Assembly: GCA_017447875.1 (NCBI GenBank) | Contig: JAFSMP010000013.1 | Location: 1 to 64,000, forward strand | Length of the DNA: 64,000 nucleotides | Reading direction: 5' to 3' | Origin: Paludibacteraceae bacterium | Lineage (GTDB): Bacteria > Bacteroidota > Bacteroidia > Bacteroidales > Paludibacteraceae | Part shown: positions 6,662-14,362 of the stretch, piece after piece | How positions within the stretch are numbered: the first letter of the stretch is position 1 | Layout of the letters: each line of letters begins with the position of its first letter | Position numbers and translations under genes: made by a program | Notes under the pieces: generated by a model | What the model was told of the DNA's origin: nothing | Database searches by the model: none | Seen by the model: the letters and a program-made list of their open reading frames with translations, nothing else

Positions 6662-7750
6662 ATGTTGTACACATTATGCTCAGAACTACACACCGAAGTG
6701 AACGACATGCCGTTCAAGGTGTCGGATGAGTTTGTCGAAGAAAACCAAGTAGTAGCCGTTTTGTCCGGTGGTACCGAGGCGCAGTTCATGAACCTCGTAT
6801 TGGAAAAGAAGCTTGATTTGAAGCGTCCCGTTTATCTGATGGTAAGCGGATACAGCAACTCCATGCCTGCGGCGTTGGAGATCTTGAGTTTTATCCTTCA
6901 GCGTAAGGGTATCGCCAAGATCATGCAGCACCCGAAAGATATCGTTTTTCCAGATGACACCGAGACGGCATCCTTGACCCGCGTTCCGCTGGCGAAAGTG
7001 TTGAAGAATGAGACCAAACAGCGCCTCGGTGTCATCGGTAAGTCCTCCGACTGGTTGATCGCATCCCAGGTGGATTATCGCGAGATAGCGAAGAAAGCCA
7101 ACATGGAGTTGGTGGATATTCCTATCGAGGAACTCACTTCGTTGGGTGAAGTAGATCCGGGTATGGCAGGCGCAGAGGCTATCTATAAACGTCTCAAAGA
7201 GATCATCGCTAAGAATCAGTTGGACGGTATCACGCTGCGTTGTTTTGATGTCTTCCGTACGATGAAGAACACCGCATGTGTGGCAGTCAGCAAGTTGATT
7301 GACGATGGTATTCCTGCCGGATGTGAAGGCGATATACCGGTATTGCTGACGATGATGGTCTGCAAGAAACTGACGGGTGAGATAGGATGGATGGGTAGTC
7401 CGGCACGTATCTTACCGGACGGACAGATCCTGCTCGCTAAGTGTACGATATCGCTGAAGATGACCAAGAGTCATGAGTACACCACGCATTTTGAGTCCGG
7501 TATCGGTGTGGCAATCCATGGTGAGGTTGAGCCGGGAGACTATACTCTGGTGAAGTTAGGCCCGGATTTGAAACGTCTGTTGGCGGTGAACGTCCAAGTG
7601 ACGCGTTGCCAGTACGAGCAGAACATGTGCCGCACCCAGATATGGGTTCAGTCAACACCAATCGTTAGTCAGTACCTGCTCACCTCGCCGCTGTCTGACC
7701 ACCACGTACTCATCAAGGGTCACCACGCTGCTAAATTCTGGAGAGAATAA
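6662..7750 (+). CDS. Fucose/arabinose isomerase-like protein, long copy
   Basis: A 362-residue protein with a Rossmann-like N-terminal part (about 1-115) and a C-terminal L-fucose isomerase-like domain (LGVIGKSSDWLIAS from residue 122 onward). Candidate metal or sugar residues of the family are E222 in CEGDIP, H276 and H286 in HFESGIGVAIHG, and H347/H348. At the position where the tandem copy has His (AHCT) this one has Lys260 (AKCT), which may change or abolish isomerase activity. The family as a whole contains sugar isomerases and uncharacterised homologues; the substrate is unknown. Its TAA overlaps the ATG of the next, paralogous gene by one base. Confidence 0.8.
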   Translation: MLYTLCSELHTEVNDMPFKVSDEFVEENQVVAVLSGGTEAQFMNLVLEKKLDLKRPVYLMVSGYSNSMPAALEILSFILQRKGIAKIMQHPKDIVFPDDTETASLTRVPLAKVLKNETKQRLGVIGKSSDWLIASQVDYREIAKKANMELVDIPIEELTSLGEVDPGMAGAEAIYKRLKEIIAKNQLDGITLRCFDVFRTMKNTACVAVSKLIDDGIPAGCEGDIPVLLTMMVCKKLTGEIGWMGSPARILPDGQILLAKCTISLKMTKSHEYTTHFESGIGVAIHGEVEPGDYTLVKLGPDLKRLLAVNVQVTRCQYEQNMCRTQIWVQSTPIVSQYLLTSPLSDHHVLIKGHHAAKFWRE

Positions 7751-8523
7751 TGGTTTTTAGTCCTTCTAAATCGGTCCTTTGGTCGCCTGAGAAGTTGCGG
7801 CTGGGTGTGGTCGGCAAACCGTCCGATTGGTTGATAGCATCGACGGTCAATTATGACGACGTGCTCCGGCGGATGAACATCGAGATCGTGGATATTCCGA
7901 TCGAGCGTGTCACTTCGTTGGGTGAGGTCGATCCCGGTATGGCCGGTGCCGAAGCGATCTATGCACGACTCAAAGAACTGGTGGTCGAGTATGACCTGCA
8001 GGGCGTGACGCTGCGGTGCTTTGACCTGCTGAAGACGGTGAAGAACACCGGTTGCATCGCGCTGAGCAAACTCAATGATGAAGGCATCCCGGCGGCTTGC
8101 GAAGGAGATATACCGACGCTGCTGACGATGATGATCATCCAACGGCTGACCGGTGAACTCTGTTTCCAAGTGAACCCGGCACGGGTGCAGGCGGACGGAA
8201 AGATGCTGTTCGCGCATTGTACGCTGCCGCTCGGTATGACCGAGAAACATGAGTACACTACGCATTTTGAGTCGGGTATCGGTGTGGCGATCCACGGCGA
8301 TCTGCCGACGGGCGACTACACACTCGTCAAGATGAGCGGTGACATGGAACGCATGCTGGCGGTCGATGTGACGCTGGAGCGGTGTCAGTTCGAACCCAAC
8401 CTATGCCGCACGCAGGTTTGGGTACAGTCGACACCGGAAGTGAGTGAGTACTTCTACACCAATCCGATCGCCAACCATCACGTGCTTATTCGTGGACACC
8501 ATGAAAATAGTTTGAAGGTTTGA
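7750..8523 (+). CDS. Fucose isomerase-like protein, short tandem copy
   Basis: A 257-residue homologue of the preceding protein. It lacks the first ~105 residues and begins almost directly at the isomerase-like domain (LRLGVVGKPSDWLIAS, residue 16 on). The putative active-site set is complete: E118 in CEGDIP, H156 in AHCT, H172 and H182 in HFESGIGVAIHG. The ATG shares an A with the previous stop codon, so translation is likely coupled and the two products may pair. The last codons (AGT TTG AAG GTT TGA) belong to a tandem-repeat array, so the repeat supplies the stop codon. Reaction and substrate unknown. Confidence 0.8.
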   Translation: MVFSPSKSVLWSPEKLRLGVVGKPSDWLIASTVNYDDVLRRMNIEIVDIPIERVTSLGEVDPGMAGAEAIYARLKELVVEYDLQGVTLRCFDLLKTVKNTGCIALSKLNDEGIPAACEGDIPTLLTMMIIQRLTGELCFQVNPARVQADGKMLFAHCTLPLGMTEKHEYTTHFESGIGVAIHGDLPTGDYTLVKMSGDMERMLAVDVTLERCQFEPNLCRTQVWVQSTPEVSEYFYTNPIANHHVLIRGHHENSLKV

Positions 8524-8593
8524 AAGTTTGAAGGTTTGAAATCGTTAACAACCTCAAACAACCTCAAACGCAAAGCATCAAATAATATCAAAC
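8510..8593 (+). repeat. TTTGAA/TCAAAC array, copy A
   Basis: Four GTTTGAAGG-like units (8510-8541) are followed by CTCAAACAAC units and the element CTCAAACGCAAAGCATCAAA. The two halves are complementary and can fold into an imperfect hairpin. The same design recurs at 12610 and 54547. Confidence 0.75.
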
Positions 8594-8619
8594 AAAATAA
8601 ATTTAAAATTTTTACAACT

Positions 8620-9618
8620 ATGGTATCTTACAAGGAATTAGGTCTTGTGAACACCCGTGAGATGTTTGCAAAGGCAATCAAGGGAGGCTACGCTATCCCG
8701 GCATTCAACTTCAACAACATGGAGCAACTCCAGGCTATCATCAAAGCATCTGCTGAGACCAAGAGCCCGGTTATTCTGCAGGTATCGAAAGGTGCGCGTA
8801 ACTATGCGAACCAGACCCTGTTGCGCTACATGGCACAGGGTGCTGTTGAGTACGCTAAGGAACTCGGTTGGGAGCACCCGCAGATCTGTCTGCACCTCGA
8901 CCACGGTGACAGCTACGAACTGTGCAAGAGTTGCGTAGACTTCGGTTTCTCGAGCGTCATGATCGATGCTTCTTCGCTGCCTTATGAGGAGAACATCGCG
9001 CTGACCAAGAAAGTGGTTGAGTATGCTCATCAGTACGATGTTACCGTTGAGGCTGAGCTCGGTGTATTGGCAGGTGTAGAGGACGAGGTTTCGTCTGCTG
9101 TCAGCCACTATACGAAGCCGGAAGAGGTAGTTGATTTCGCTACCCGTACGGGTTGTGACAGCCTTGCTATCTCGATTGGTACTTCGCACGGTGCATATAA
9201 GTTCACGCCGGAGCAGTGTACGCGTGACCCGAAGACCGGTAAACTCGTTCCGCCTCCCTTGGCATTCGACGTGCTCGACGCTATCATGGAGCAACTCCCG
9301 GGCTTCCCGATCGTTCTTCACGGTTCGTCCAGCGTTCCGCAGGAGTATGTAGATATGATCAACCAATACGGTGGTAAACTGCCTGATGCAGTAGGTATTC
9401 CTGAGGAGCAACTCCGTAAGGCTGCTAAGAGTGCCGTTTGCAAGATCAACATTGACTCGGATAGCCGTCTCGCCTTCACCGCTGCAGTTCGTAAGGTATT
9501 TGCAGAGAAGCCGGGTGAGTTTGATCCGCGTAAGTACTGCGGTCCTGCTCGCGACCTGATGGAGGAGCTGTACAAGCACAAAATCATCAACGTGCTCGGT
9601 TCTAACGGCAAAGCCTAA
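8620..9618 (+). CDS. fba: Class II fructose-1,6-bisphosphate aldolase
   Basis: A 332-residue cytoplasmic enzyme of glycolysis and gluconeogenesis that splits fructose 1,6-bisphosphate into dihydroxyacetone phosphate and glyceraldehyde 3-phosphate. Class II zinc-site motifs are present: HLDHGDS (about residue 89-95), VEAELG, SIGTSHGAYK and IVLHGSSS, followed by KINIDSDSRLAF. The start MVSYKELGLVNTREM is typical of the Bacteroidetes enzyme, which favours the ATG at 8620; in-frame codons further up lie in the repeat array. No promoter of the common type is visible between the array and the start. Confidence 0.93.
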   Translation: MVSYKELGLVNTREMFAKAIKGGYAIPAFNFNNMEQLQAIIKASAETKSPVILQVSKGARNYANQTLLRYMAQGAVEYAKELGWEHPQICLHLDHGDSYELCKSCVDFGFSSVMIDASSLPYEENIALTKKVVEYAHQYDVTVEAELGVLAGVEDEVSSAVSHYTKPEEVVDFATRTGCDSLAISIGTSHGAYKFTPEQCTRDPKTGKLVPPPLAFDVLDAIMEQLPGFPIVLHGSSSVPQEYVDMINQYGGKLPDAVGIPEEQLRKAAKSAVCKINIDSDSRLAFTAAVRKVFAEKPGEFDPRKYCGPARDLMEELYKHKIINVLGSNGKA

Positions 9619-9659
9619 TCATTTATTCATTTACTCATTTTCGCATTTTCTCATTTAGT
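9619..9659 (+). repeat. Left arm of inverted octamer repeats around the IVS-type gene
   Basis: Tandem units TCATTTA, TTCATTTA, CTCATTTT, CGCATTTT, CTCATTTA. The reverse complement begins TAAATGAGAAAATG, which is the start of the right-hand array at 10040. Confidence 0.75.
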
Positions 9660-10037
9660 ATGCAGGAAGATGAATTAAAAGAACGTTTCCGTGCCTTTTC
9701 TATAAGGATTATTAGAATGGTAGATGCTATGCCTAATACCATATCGGCTTGGGCAATTGCGCGTCAAATAGTTCGTTCAGGAACGTCCCCTGCTGCTAAT
9801 TATAGAGCTGCTTGTTTAGCTAAATCTGAAAAAGATTTTGTGAATAAGTTAAAGATAGTGGAAGAGGAAATAGATGAAACAGCACATTGGTTAGATATCA
9901 TTATGGAAACAGAGATGCTTCCAAAATCCAGAGTGCAGCCGCTTTATGACGAATGTTTAGAGTTGTGTAAAATAACTACTAAATCTATTAGTACGTTCAA
10001 AATAAAGCGAGATATCATTCCTTCTCAAGCGTCATAG
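9660..10037 (+). CDS. Four-helix bundle protein, 23S rRNA intervening-sequence type
   Basis: A 125-residue protein of the PF05635/TIGR02436 family. Signs are the short length, four predicted helices, and the family core RSGTSPAANYRAA followed by EKDFVNKLKIVEEEIDETAHWL. Homologues are encoded inside intervening sequences of 23S rRNA genes and also, as here, elsewhere in genomes; the molecular role is unknown, and a relative (Avd) binds RNA in diversity-generating retroelements. No reverse transcriptase or variable repeat is present here. The gene is more AT-rich than its neighbours and is flanked by inverted tandem octamers (9619-9659 and 10040-10095), which recalls the stem that encloses an rRNA intervening sequence. 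Confidence 0.85.
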   Translation: MQEDELKERFRAFSIRIIRMVDAMPNTISAWAIARQIVRSGTSPAANYRAACLAKSEKDFVNKLKIVEEEIDETAHWLDIIMETEMLPKSRVQPLYDECLELCKITTKSISTFKIKRDIIPSQAS

Positions 10038-10039
10038 CT

Positions 10040-10095
10040 TAAATGAGAAAATGAGAAAATGAAAAAATGCGAAAATAAGAAAATGTTAAAATATA
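10040..10095 (+). repeat. Right arm of inverted octamer repeats
   Basis: TAAATGAGAAAATGAGAAAATG and related units (ATGCGAAAATAAGAAAATG) run into the start of the CoA-transferase gene. They are the inverted counterpart of 9619-9659. Confidence 0.75.
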
Positions 10096-11576
10096 TGTCA
10101 GCCGAAGAGGCTGCCGAATTGATACAACATGGTGATGTCTTGGGCCTCGGGGGGTTTACCGCCACCGGAGTGCCTAAGGCGGTGCCGTTTGCCTTGGCAC
10201 AACGTGCCGAGAAACTGCATGCGGAAGGCAAGCCTTTCCGGGTAGGTCTCGAGACAGGTGCGTCGATGGGTGACAGTTGTGACGGTGCGTTGGCCCGTGC
10301 TCACGCAGTGGAGTTCCGTACGCCGTACCAATCGAACAAGTCCATGCGCGAGGAGATCAATGCCGAAGGAACGCATTATTTCGACGGTCACCTGAGTCAC
10401 ATGCCGCAGGACCTGCGTTACGGTTTCTTACCGAAACCCAACTGGGCCATCATCGAGGCATCGTACGTAGGTGAAGACGGAACGATCGTGCCGGCAGCCG
10501 GTATCGGTATCATGCCGACCATCTGTCGTCTGGCGGATAAGATCATCATCGAACTCAACGAGATGTTCCCCGCTTCGATGCGTGGTATGCACGATCTCTA
10601 CGAACCCCTCGATCCCCCTTACCGCAAAGAGATACCTATCTATAAGCCATCCGACCGTTGCGGTTCCGACCATATCAAGGTCGATCCGGCGAAGATTGCG
10701 GCAGTTGTCAAGACCAACCGTCCGAATGAGATCCCGGCCTTCACACCGGTCGATGAAGTTACCGCCAAGATAGGTGCTAACGTTGCGGCTTTCCTGGAAG
10801 CAGAGATGAAAGCGGGACGTATCCCGGCATCTTTCCTGCCGATCCAATCGGGTGTAGGTAACGTAGCCAACGCTGTCCTCGGTGAGTTAGGTAAGAACCC
10901 CCATATCCCGCCGTTCGAGATGTACTCGGAGGTGATTCAGGACTCGGTGGTAGACCTCATCAAAGCCGGTCATTGTAAGTTCGCTTCGGGTTGCTCGCTG
11001 CGTTTGGTGGAGAGCAAAATGGCAGAAGTGCTGGGTGACCTCGATTTCTACCGCGACAAGCTCTTACTGCGTCCGCAGGAGACCTCGAACAGTCCGGAGA
11101 TCTCTCGTCGACTCGGTATCATCGCCATCAACACGGCGTTGGAAGCGGATATCTACGGTAACGTCAACTCGACCCATGTATGCGGAACGAAGATGATGAA
11201 CGGTATCGGCGGTTCGGGTGATTTCGCCCGTAACTCGTACCTGAGTATCTTCACCACTGCTTCGACCGCGAAGAACGGGGCTATCTCTTCCATCGTACCG
11301 ATGGTGACCCACCAGGATCACAGTGAGCACAGTGTCAAGGTGCTGGTGACCGAACAGGGTGTAGCCGATCTGCGTGGTAAGAGTCCGCGTCAGCGTGCCG
11401 AAGAGATCATCAATAACTGCGTGGCACCGGAGTATCGCGAGATGCTGCGTGACTACCTCAAACATGCGAAACACGGACAGACCCAACATAATCTGTCGTT
11501 AGCTTTTGCGATGCACGAGGAGTTCCTTAAGAGCGGTGACATGCGTAACACGAAGTGGGAGAACTACCTTAGATAA
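10083..11576 (+). CDS. Acetyl-CoA hydrolase/transferase family protein (CoA transferase)
   Basis: A 497-residue family I CoA transferase of the Cat1/AarC type, which exchanges CoA between acyl-CoA and acetate or succinate. Evidence: the N-terminal SAEEAAELIQHGDVLGLGGF, GVGNVANAVLGEL, the EMYSEVIQD segment expected to carry the catalytic Glu, and the C-terminal VTEQGVADLRGKSPRQRAEE. In anaerobic Bacteroidales such enzymes fit acetate or succinate fermentation. An ATG at 10059 is also in frame but lies inside the octamer repeats; 10083 (MLKYMSAEEAA) matches the family's start. The stop shares a base with the ATG of mrp. Confidence 0.88.
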   Translation: MLKYMSAEEAAELIQHGDVLGLGGFTATGVPKAVPFALAQRAEKLHAEGKPFRVGLETGASMGDSCDGALARAHAVEFRTPYQSNKSMREEINAEGTHYFDGHLSHMPQDLRYGFLPKPNWAIIEASYVGEDGTIVPAAGIGIMPTICRLADKIIIELNEMFPASMRGMHDLYEPLDPPYRKEIPIYKPSDRCGSDHIKVDPAKIAAVVKTNRPNEIPAFTPVDEVTAKIGANVAAFLEAEMKAGRIPASFLPIQSGVGNVANAVLGELGKNPHIPPFEMYSEVIQDSVVDLIKAGHCKFASGCSLRLVESKMAEVLGDLDFYRDKLLLRPQETSNSPEISRRLGIIAINTALEADIYGNVNSTHVCGTKMMNGIGGSGDFARNSYLSIFTTASTAKNGAISSIVPMVTHQDHSEHSVKVLVTEQGVADLRGKSPRQRAEEIINNCVAPEYREMLRDYLKHAKHGQTQHNLSLAFAMHEEFLKSGDMRNTKWENYLR

Positions 11577-12622
11577 TGTATCCACAACAAGTGATTGACG
11601 CTTTGCGTCATGTGCGTTACCCGGGAACGGGTAAAGATCTGATAGAGAGCGGGATGCTCGAAGACGATATACGGATATCGGGTTTCGAGGTCTCGTTCTC
11701 CCTTATCTTCGAGAAAGACAATGACCCGTTCATGAAGTCGGTGCTCAAAGCGGCCGAGGTGGCCTTGCAGACCTATATCAATCCGAACGTAACTGCCAAC
11801 ATCCATCCGAAGTTCGTCAAGCAGAATCTCACTTCTCACAGCGATAGCGGTCTCACATCTCACATCTCTGCGCAGCATGTCATCGCTATCCACAGCGGAA
11901 AGGGCGGAGTAGGCAAGAGTACGGTGACGGCGAACCTGGCGGTGGCGTTGGCGCAAGCCGGATATAAGGTGGGTCTGTTAGACGCCGATATCCACGGACC
12001 TTCGATGCCGAAGATGTTTGCTACCGAGGACTGCCGACCGTTTTCCGTGGAGATAGAAGGTCGCACACTCATCGAACCCATTGAGCAATACGGCGTGAAG
12101 ATGCTCTCTATCGGATTCTTCGTCAATCCCGACCAGGCCGTCATCTGGCGCGGCGGTATGGCATCCAATGCCATCAAACAACTGATCAGCGATGCCCATT
12201 GGGGTGAGTTGGACTATTTCCTGATTGACCTGCCTCCCGGAACGAGTGATATCCACTTGACGCTGATCTCGGAACTGCAACTGACCGGTGTCATCGTCGT
12301 GACGACTCCTCAACCGGTGGCTCTCGTCGATGCCCGCAAAGGCGTGGAGATGTTCCGCAATGAGAAAGTGAATGTGCCTATCTTGGGGCTGATCGAGAAC
12401 ATGGCATGGTTCACCCCCGCTGAGTTGCCGGAAAACAAATACTATATCTTCGGCAAAGACGGAGGAAAGAACCTGGCTGCCGAACTCAACATCCCGCTAT
12501 TGGGACAGATTCCGCTCGTGCAATCCATCCGCGAAGGCGGAGATGACGGAACACCTATTGCCTTGCAAGTCGGTCATCCCGCCGCCGAGGCGTTTAGGAA
12601 GATAATAAATAGTTTGAGATAG
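11576..12622 (+). CDS. mrp: Mrp/NBP35 family Fe-S cluster carrier ATPase
   Basis: A 348-residue protein with an N-terminal MIP18-like (DUF59) domain (about 1-80) and a P-loop ATPase domain starting HVIAIHSGKGGVGKST (101-116) with the deviant Walker A lysines. Homologues load Fe-S clusters onto apoproteins. The C-terminal CxxC seen in many ApbC proteins is absent; the region reads NMAWFTPAELPENKYYIFG, as is common in Bacteroidetes. The linker between domains (about 84-100, TSHSDSGLTSHIS) is encoded by a TCTCAC-type repeat at 11827-11867. Translationally coupled to the CoA transferase (TAATG). The final codons AGT TTG AGA TAG belong to the next repeat array. Confidence 0.9.
   Translation: MYPQQVIDALRHVRYPGTGKDLIESGMLEDDIRISGFEVSFSLIFEKDNDPFMKSVLKAAEVALQTYINPNVTANIHPKFVKQNLTSHSDSGLTSHISAQHVIAIHSGKGGVGKSTVTANLAVALAQAGYKVGLLDADIHGPSMPKMFATEDCRPFSVEIEGRTLIEPIEQYGVKMLSIGFFVNPDQAVIWRGGMASNAIKQLISDAHWGELDYFLIDLPPGTSDIHLTLISELQLTGVIVVTTPQPVALVDARKGVEMFRNEKVNVPILGLIENMAWFTPAELPENKYYIFGKDGGKNLAAELNIPLLGQIPLVQSIREGGDDGTPIALQVGHPAAEAFRKIINSLR
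11827..11867 (+). repeat. In-gene TCTCAC repeat in the Mrp linker
   Basis: TCTCACTTCTCAC and TCTCACATCTCACATCTC occur within the coding sequence between the two Mrp domains. Confidence 0.6.
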
Positions 12623-12683
12623 TTTGAAATAGTTTGAGATAGTTTGAACAATATCAAACAACATCAAACGCGAAGCATCAAAC
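12610..12683 (+). repeat. TTTGAA/TCAAAC array, copy B
   Basis: Four AGTTTGARAT units are followed by ATATCAAACAACATCAAAC and GCGAAGCATCAAACA. It overlaps the stop codon of mrp and ends 6 bp before the MATE start. Confidence 0.75.
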
Positions 12684-12688
12684 ACCTT

Positions 12689-14032
12689 ATGAGTAGAACC
12701 ACCGAACTTGGCACCGCGCCGGTGCATAGCCTTCTTTGGAAGTACGCGTTACCTGCCATCATTGCGATGACGGCTACTTCGCTGTACAACATCGTGGACA
12801 GTATCTATATCGGTCACGGTTGCGGTGCCTTGGCACTCGGTGCGTTGACGGTGGCAAAGCCCTTCATGGACATCTGCGCGGCGTTCGGTAGTCTGGTGGG
12901 AGTAGGGGCATCATCGCTGCTGGCTATCTATCTGGGACAGAAAGACTACGACCGTGCCAATCGCGTGTTAGGGAACGTCATTGTGATGAATATTATCCTG
13001 TCGGCGATCGTGATGGTGGTGGGTCTGATATGGCTCGATCCGATCCTGATGGCCTTCGGTGCGAGTGAGGACACCTTATTATACGCGCGCGAGTATATGG
13101 AGATCATTCTATACGGAAATATCCTCACGCATATCTACTTCGGCCTCAATGCCATGCTCCGTTCCGCCGGTCATCCGCGTTTCTCGATGGCTGCCACGAT
13201 TGTGGCGGTGACGATCAACATCATCCTGGACCCGATCTTCATCTTCGGTCTCGATATGGGTGTTTGCGGTGCCGCGTTGGCAACGGTGATCAGTCAGGCC
13301 GTAGCGGTCGTTTGGCAGTTGACCAAGTTCATGGATAAGAACGAATTAGTTCGGTTCCATCGGGGAATTTGGCGACTTAACCGACATATTACGACGCGTG
13401 CTTTGGCGATCGGTATGTCTCCGTTCCTCTATAATATCGCCCATTGTTTTGTGGTCATCATCATCAATAACCAACTCAAGAACTTCGGTGGTGACATGGC
13501 GATTGCATCCTACGGCGTGATCAACCGTCTGACCTTCGTCTTCGCCATGATGGTGATGGGTCTGAACCAGGGCATGCAACCTATCTCCGGATATAACTAC
13601 GGAGCGAAGCAGTACGACCGGATGTTACAGTCGTTCTATCTGACCTGCGCCTATGCCACCGGCGTGATGGGTATTGTGTTTGTTCTCGGAGAGTGTTTTC
13701 CGGAGTTGGTGACGAAGATGTTCACCCACGATCCGGTGCTCATTGACCTGACCATCAAACCGATGCGTATCATCTGTTCGACTATGCTGATCATCGGTTT
13801 TCAGATGGTGACGGGTAACCTCTTCACCTCTATCGGCAAAGCAGGCAAGGCGATCTTCTTAAGCCTCACCCGCCAAGTGCTGTATCTGATCCCGCTGGTA
13901 TTATGGATGCCGATGATCTTTTCCGAACCCATTGACGGGGTATGGTGGTCCATTCCTCTCTCTGACACCCTTTCTGCTATCACTGCGGTCATCGTCCTTT
14001 TTGCATCCCGCCGTAAACTTCATATGGAGTAA
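12689..14032 (+). CDS. MATE family efflux transporter
   Basis: A 447-residue polytopic inner-membrane protein with about 12 hydrophobic segments arranged as two six-helix halves. The start PVHSLLWKYALPAIIAMTATSLYNIVDSIYIG is diagnostic of MATE exporters (first helix with the Val-Asp pair), and NQGMQPISGYNYGAKQYDR marks the second half. Such carriers export organic cations or drugs in exchange for Na+ or H+. The ATG at 12689 lies at the end of the repeat array; earlier in-frame starts are inside the repeats. A bidirectional terminator follows. Confidence 0.9.
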   Translation: MSRTTELGTAPVHSLLWKYALPAIIAMTATSLYNIVDSIYIGHGCGALALGALTVAKPFMDICAAFGSLVGVGASSLLAIYLGQKDYDRANRVLGNVIVMNIILSAIVMVVGLIWLDPILMAFGASEDTLLYAREYMEIILYGNILTHIYFGLNAMLRSAGHPRFSMAATIVAVTINIILDPIFIFGLDMGVCGAALATVISQAVAVVWQLTKFMDKNELVRFHRGIWRLNRHITTRALAIGMSPFLYNIAHCFVVIIINNQLKNFGGDMAIASYGVINRLTFVFAMMVMGLNQGMQPISGYNYGAKQYDRMLQSFYLTCAYATGVMGIVFVLGECFPELVTKMFTHDPVLIDLTIKPMRIICSTMLIIGFQMVTGNLFTSIGKAGKAIFLSLTRQVLYLIPLVLWMPMIFSEPIDGVWWSIPLSDTLSAITAVIVLFASRRKLHME

Positions 14033-14041
14033 TACACAACA

Positions 14042-14069
14042 AAAAGGATGGCCGTTTGACCATCCTTTT
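14042..14069. terminator. Bidirectional terminator between the MATE gene and tRNA-Pro
   Basis: AAAAGGATGG (14042-14051) and CCATCCTTTT (14060-14069) form a perfect 10-bp stem with an 8-nt loop and A/T tails on both sides. Confidence 0.85.
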
Positions 14070-14070
14070 G

Positions 14071-14143
14071 TCGAGAAGACGTGACTCGAACACGCGACCC
14101 CTACGTCCCGAACGTAGTGCGCTACCAACTGCGCCACTTCTCG
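14071..14143 (-). tRNA. tRNA-Pro (CGG)
   Basis: On the minus strand the sequence folds into a full cloverleaf: acceptor CGAGAAG/CTTCTCG with discriminator A, D-arm with AGTTGGTAGC, anticodon stem CTACG/CGTAG with loop TTCGGGA (anticodon CGG), and T-arm with GTTCGAGTC. A C1-G72 pair is usual for proline tRNA. CCA is not encoded. A 9-bp hairpin (14143-14164) abuts the 5' end and probably helps processing. Confidence 0.9.
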
Positions 14144-14303
14144 AATTTCGGGTATCCGAAATTCTTCGGACTCCCTCGATAGTTCGTTATTTTCGTAGTC
14201 GTAAAGCAGGGGACCCCTCCCTCCTTTACTTCTGAAAATAATCTACTATCTTCGTGAGTTCTCTCACAATAGCTTTGTACTTTCTAAGGGGTCATTTCCA
14301 AAA
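14144..14303 (-). other. Structured 160-nt leader of tRNA-Pro
   Basis: Between the promoter at 14311-14341 and the tRNA lies a stretch without a gene. It holds a 9-bp hairpin next to the tRNA (14143-14164), a GTGAG/CTCAC stem and a possible GTAAAG/CTTTAC stem. This is a long leader for a single tRNA; whether it carries a separate RNA is unknown. Confidence 0.4.
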
Positions 14304-14310
14304 AAGCGTG

Positions 14311-14341
14311 CAAAATTACTGCTTTTTTTTGATATATGCAA
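14311..14341 (-). promoter_or_regulatory. Promoter of tRNA-Pro
   Basis: On the minus strand TTG at 14341-14339 and TAATTTTG at 14318-14311, spacing 23, with the spacer ending AGCAG as in several other promoters here. Confidence 0.8.
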
Positions 14342-14362
14342 ATATTTCTGCATTTTTCTTCA

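Noticed and set aside
9660..10037. Diversity-generating retroelement (Avd-like protein)
   Set aside because: No reverse transcriptase or template/variable repeat pair nearby.
8510..12683. Repeat arrays as CRISPR
   Set aside because: The units are short (7-10 bp), with no spacers of constant length and no cas genes.
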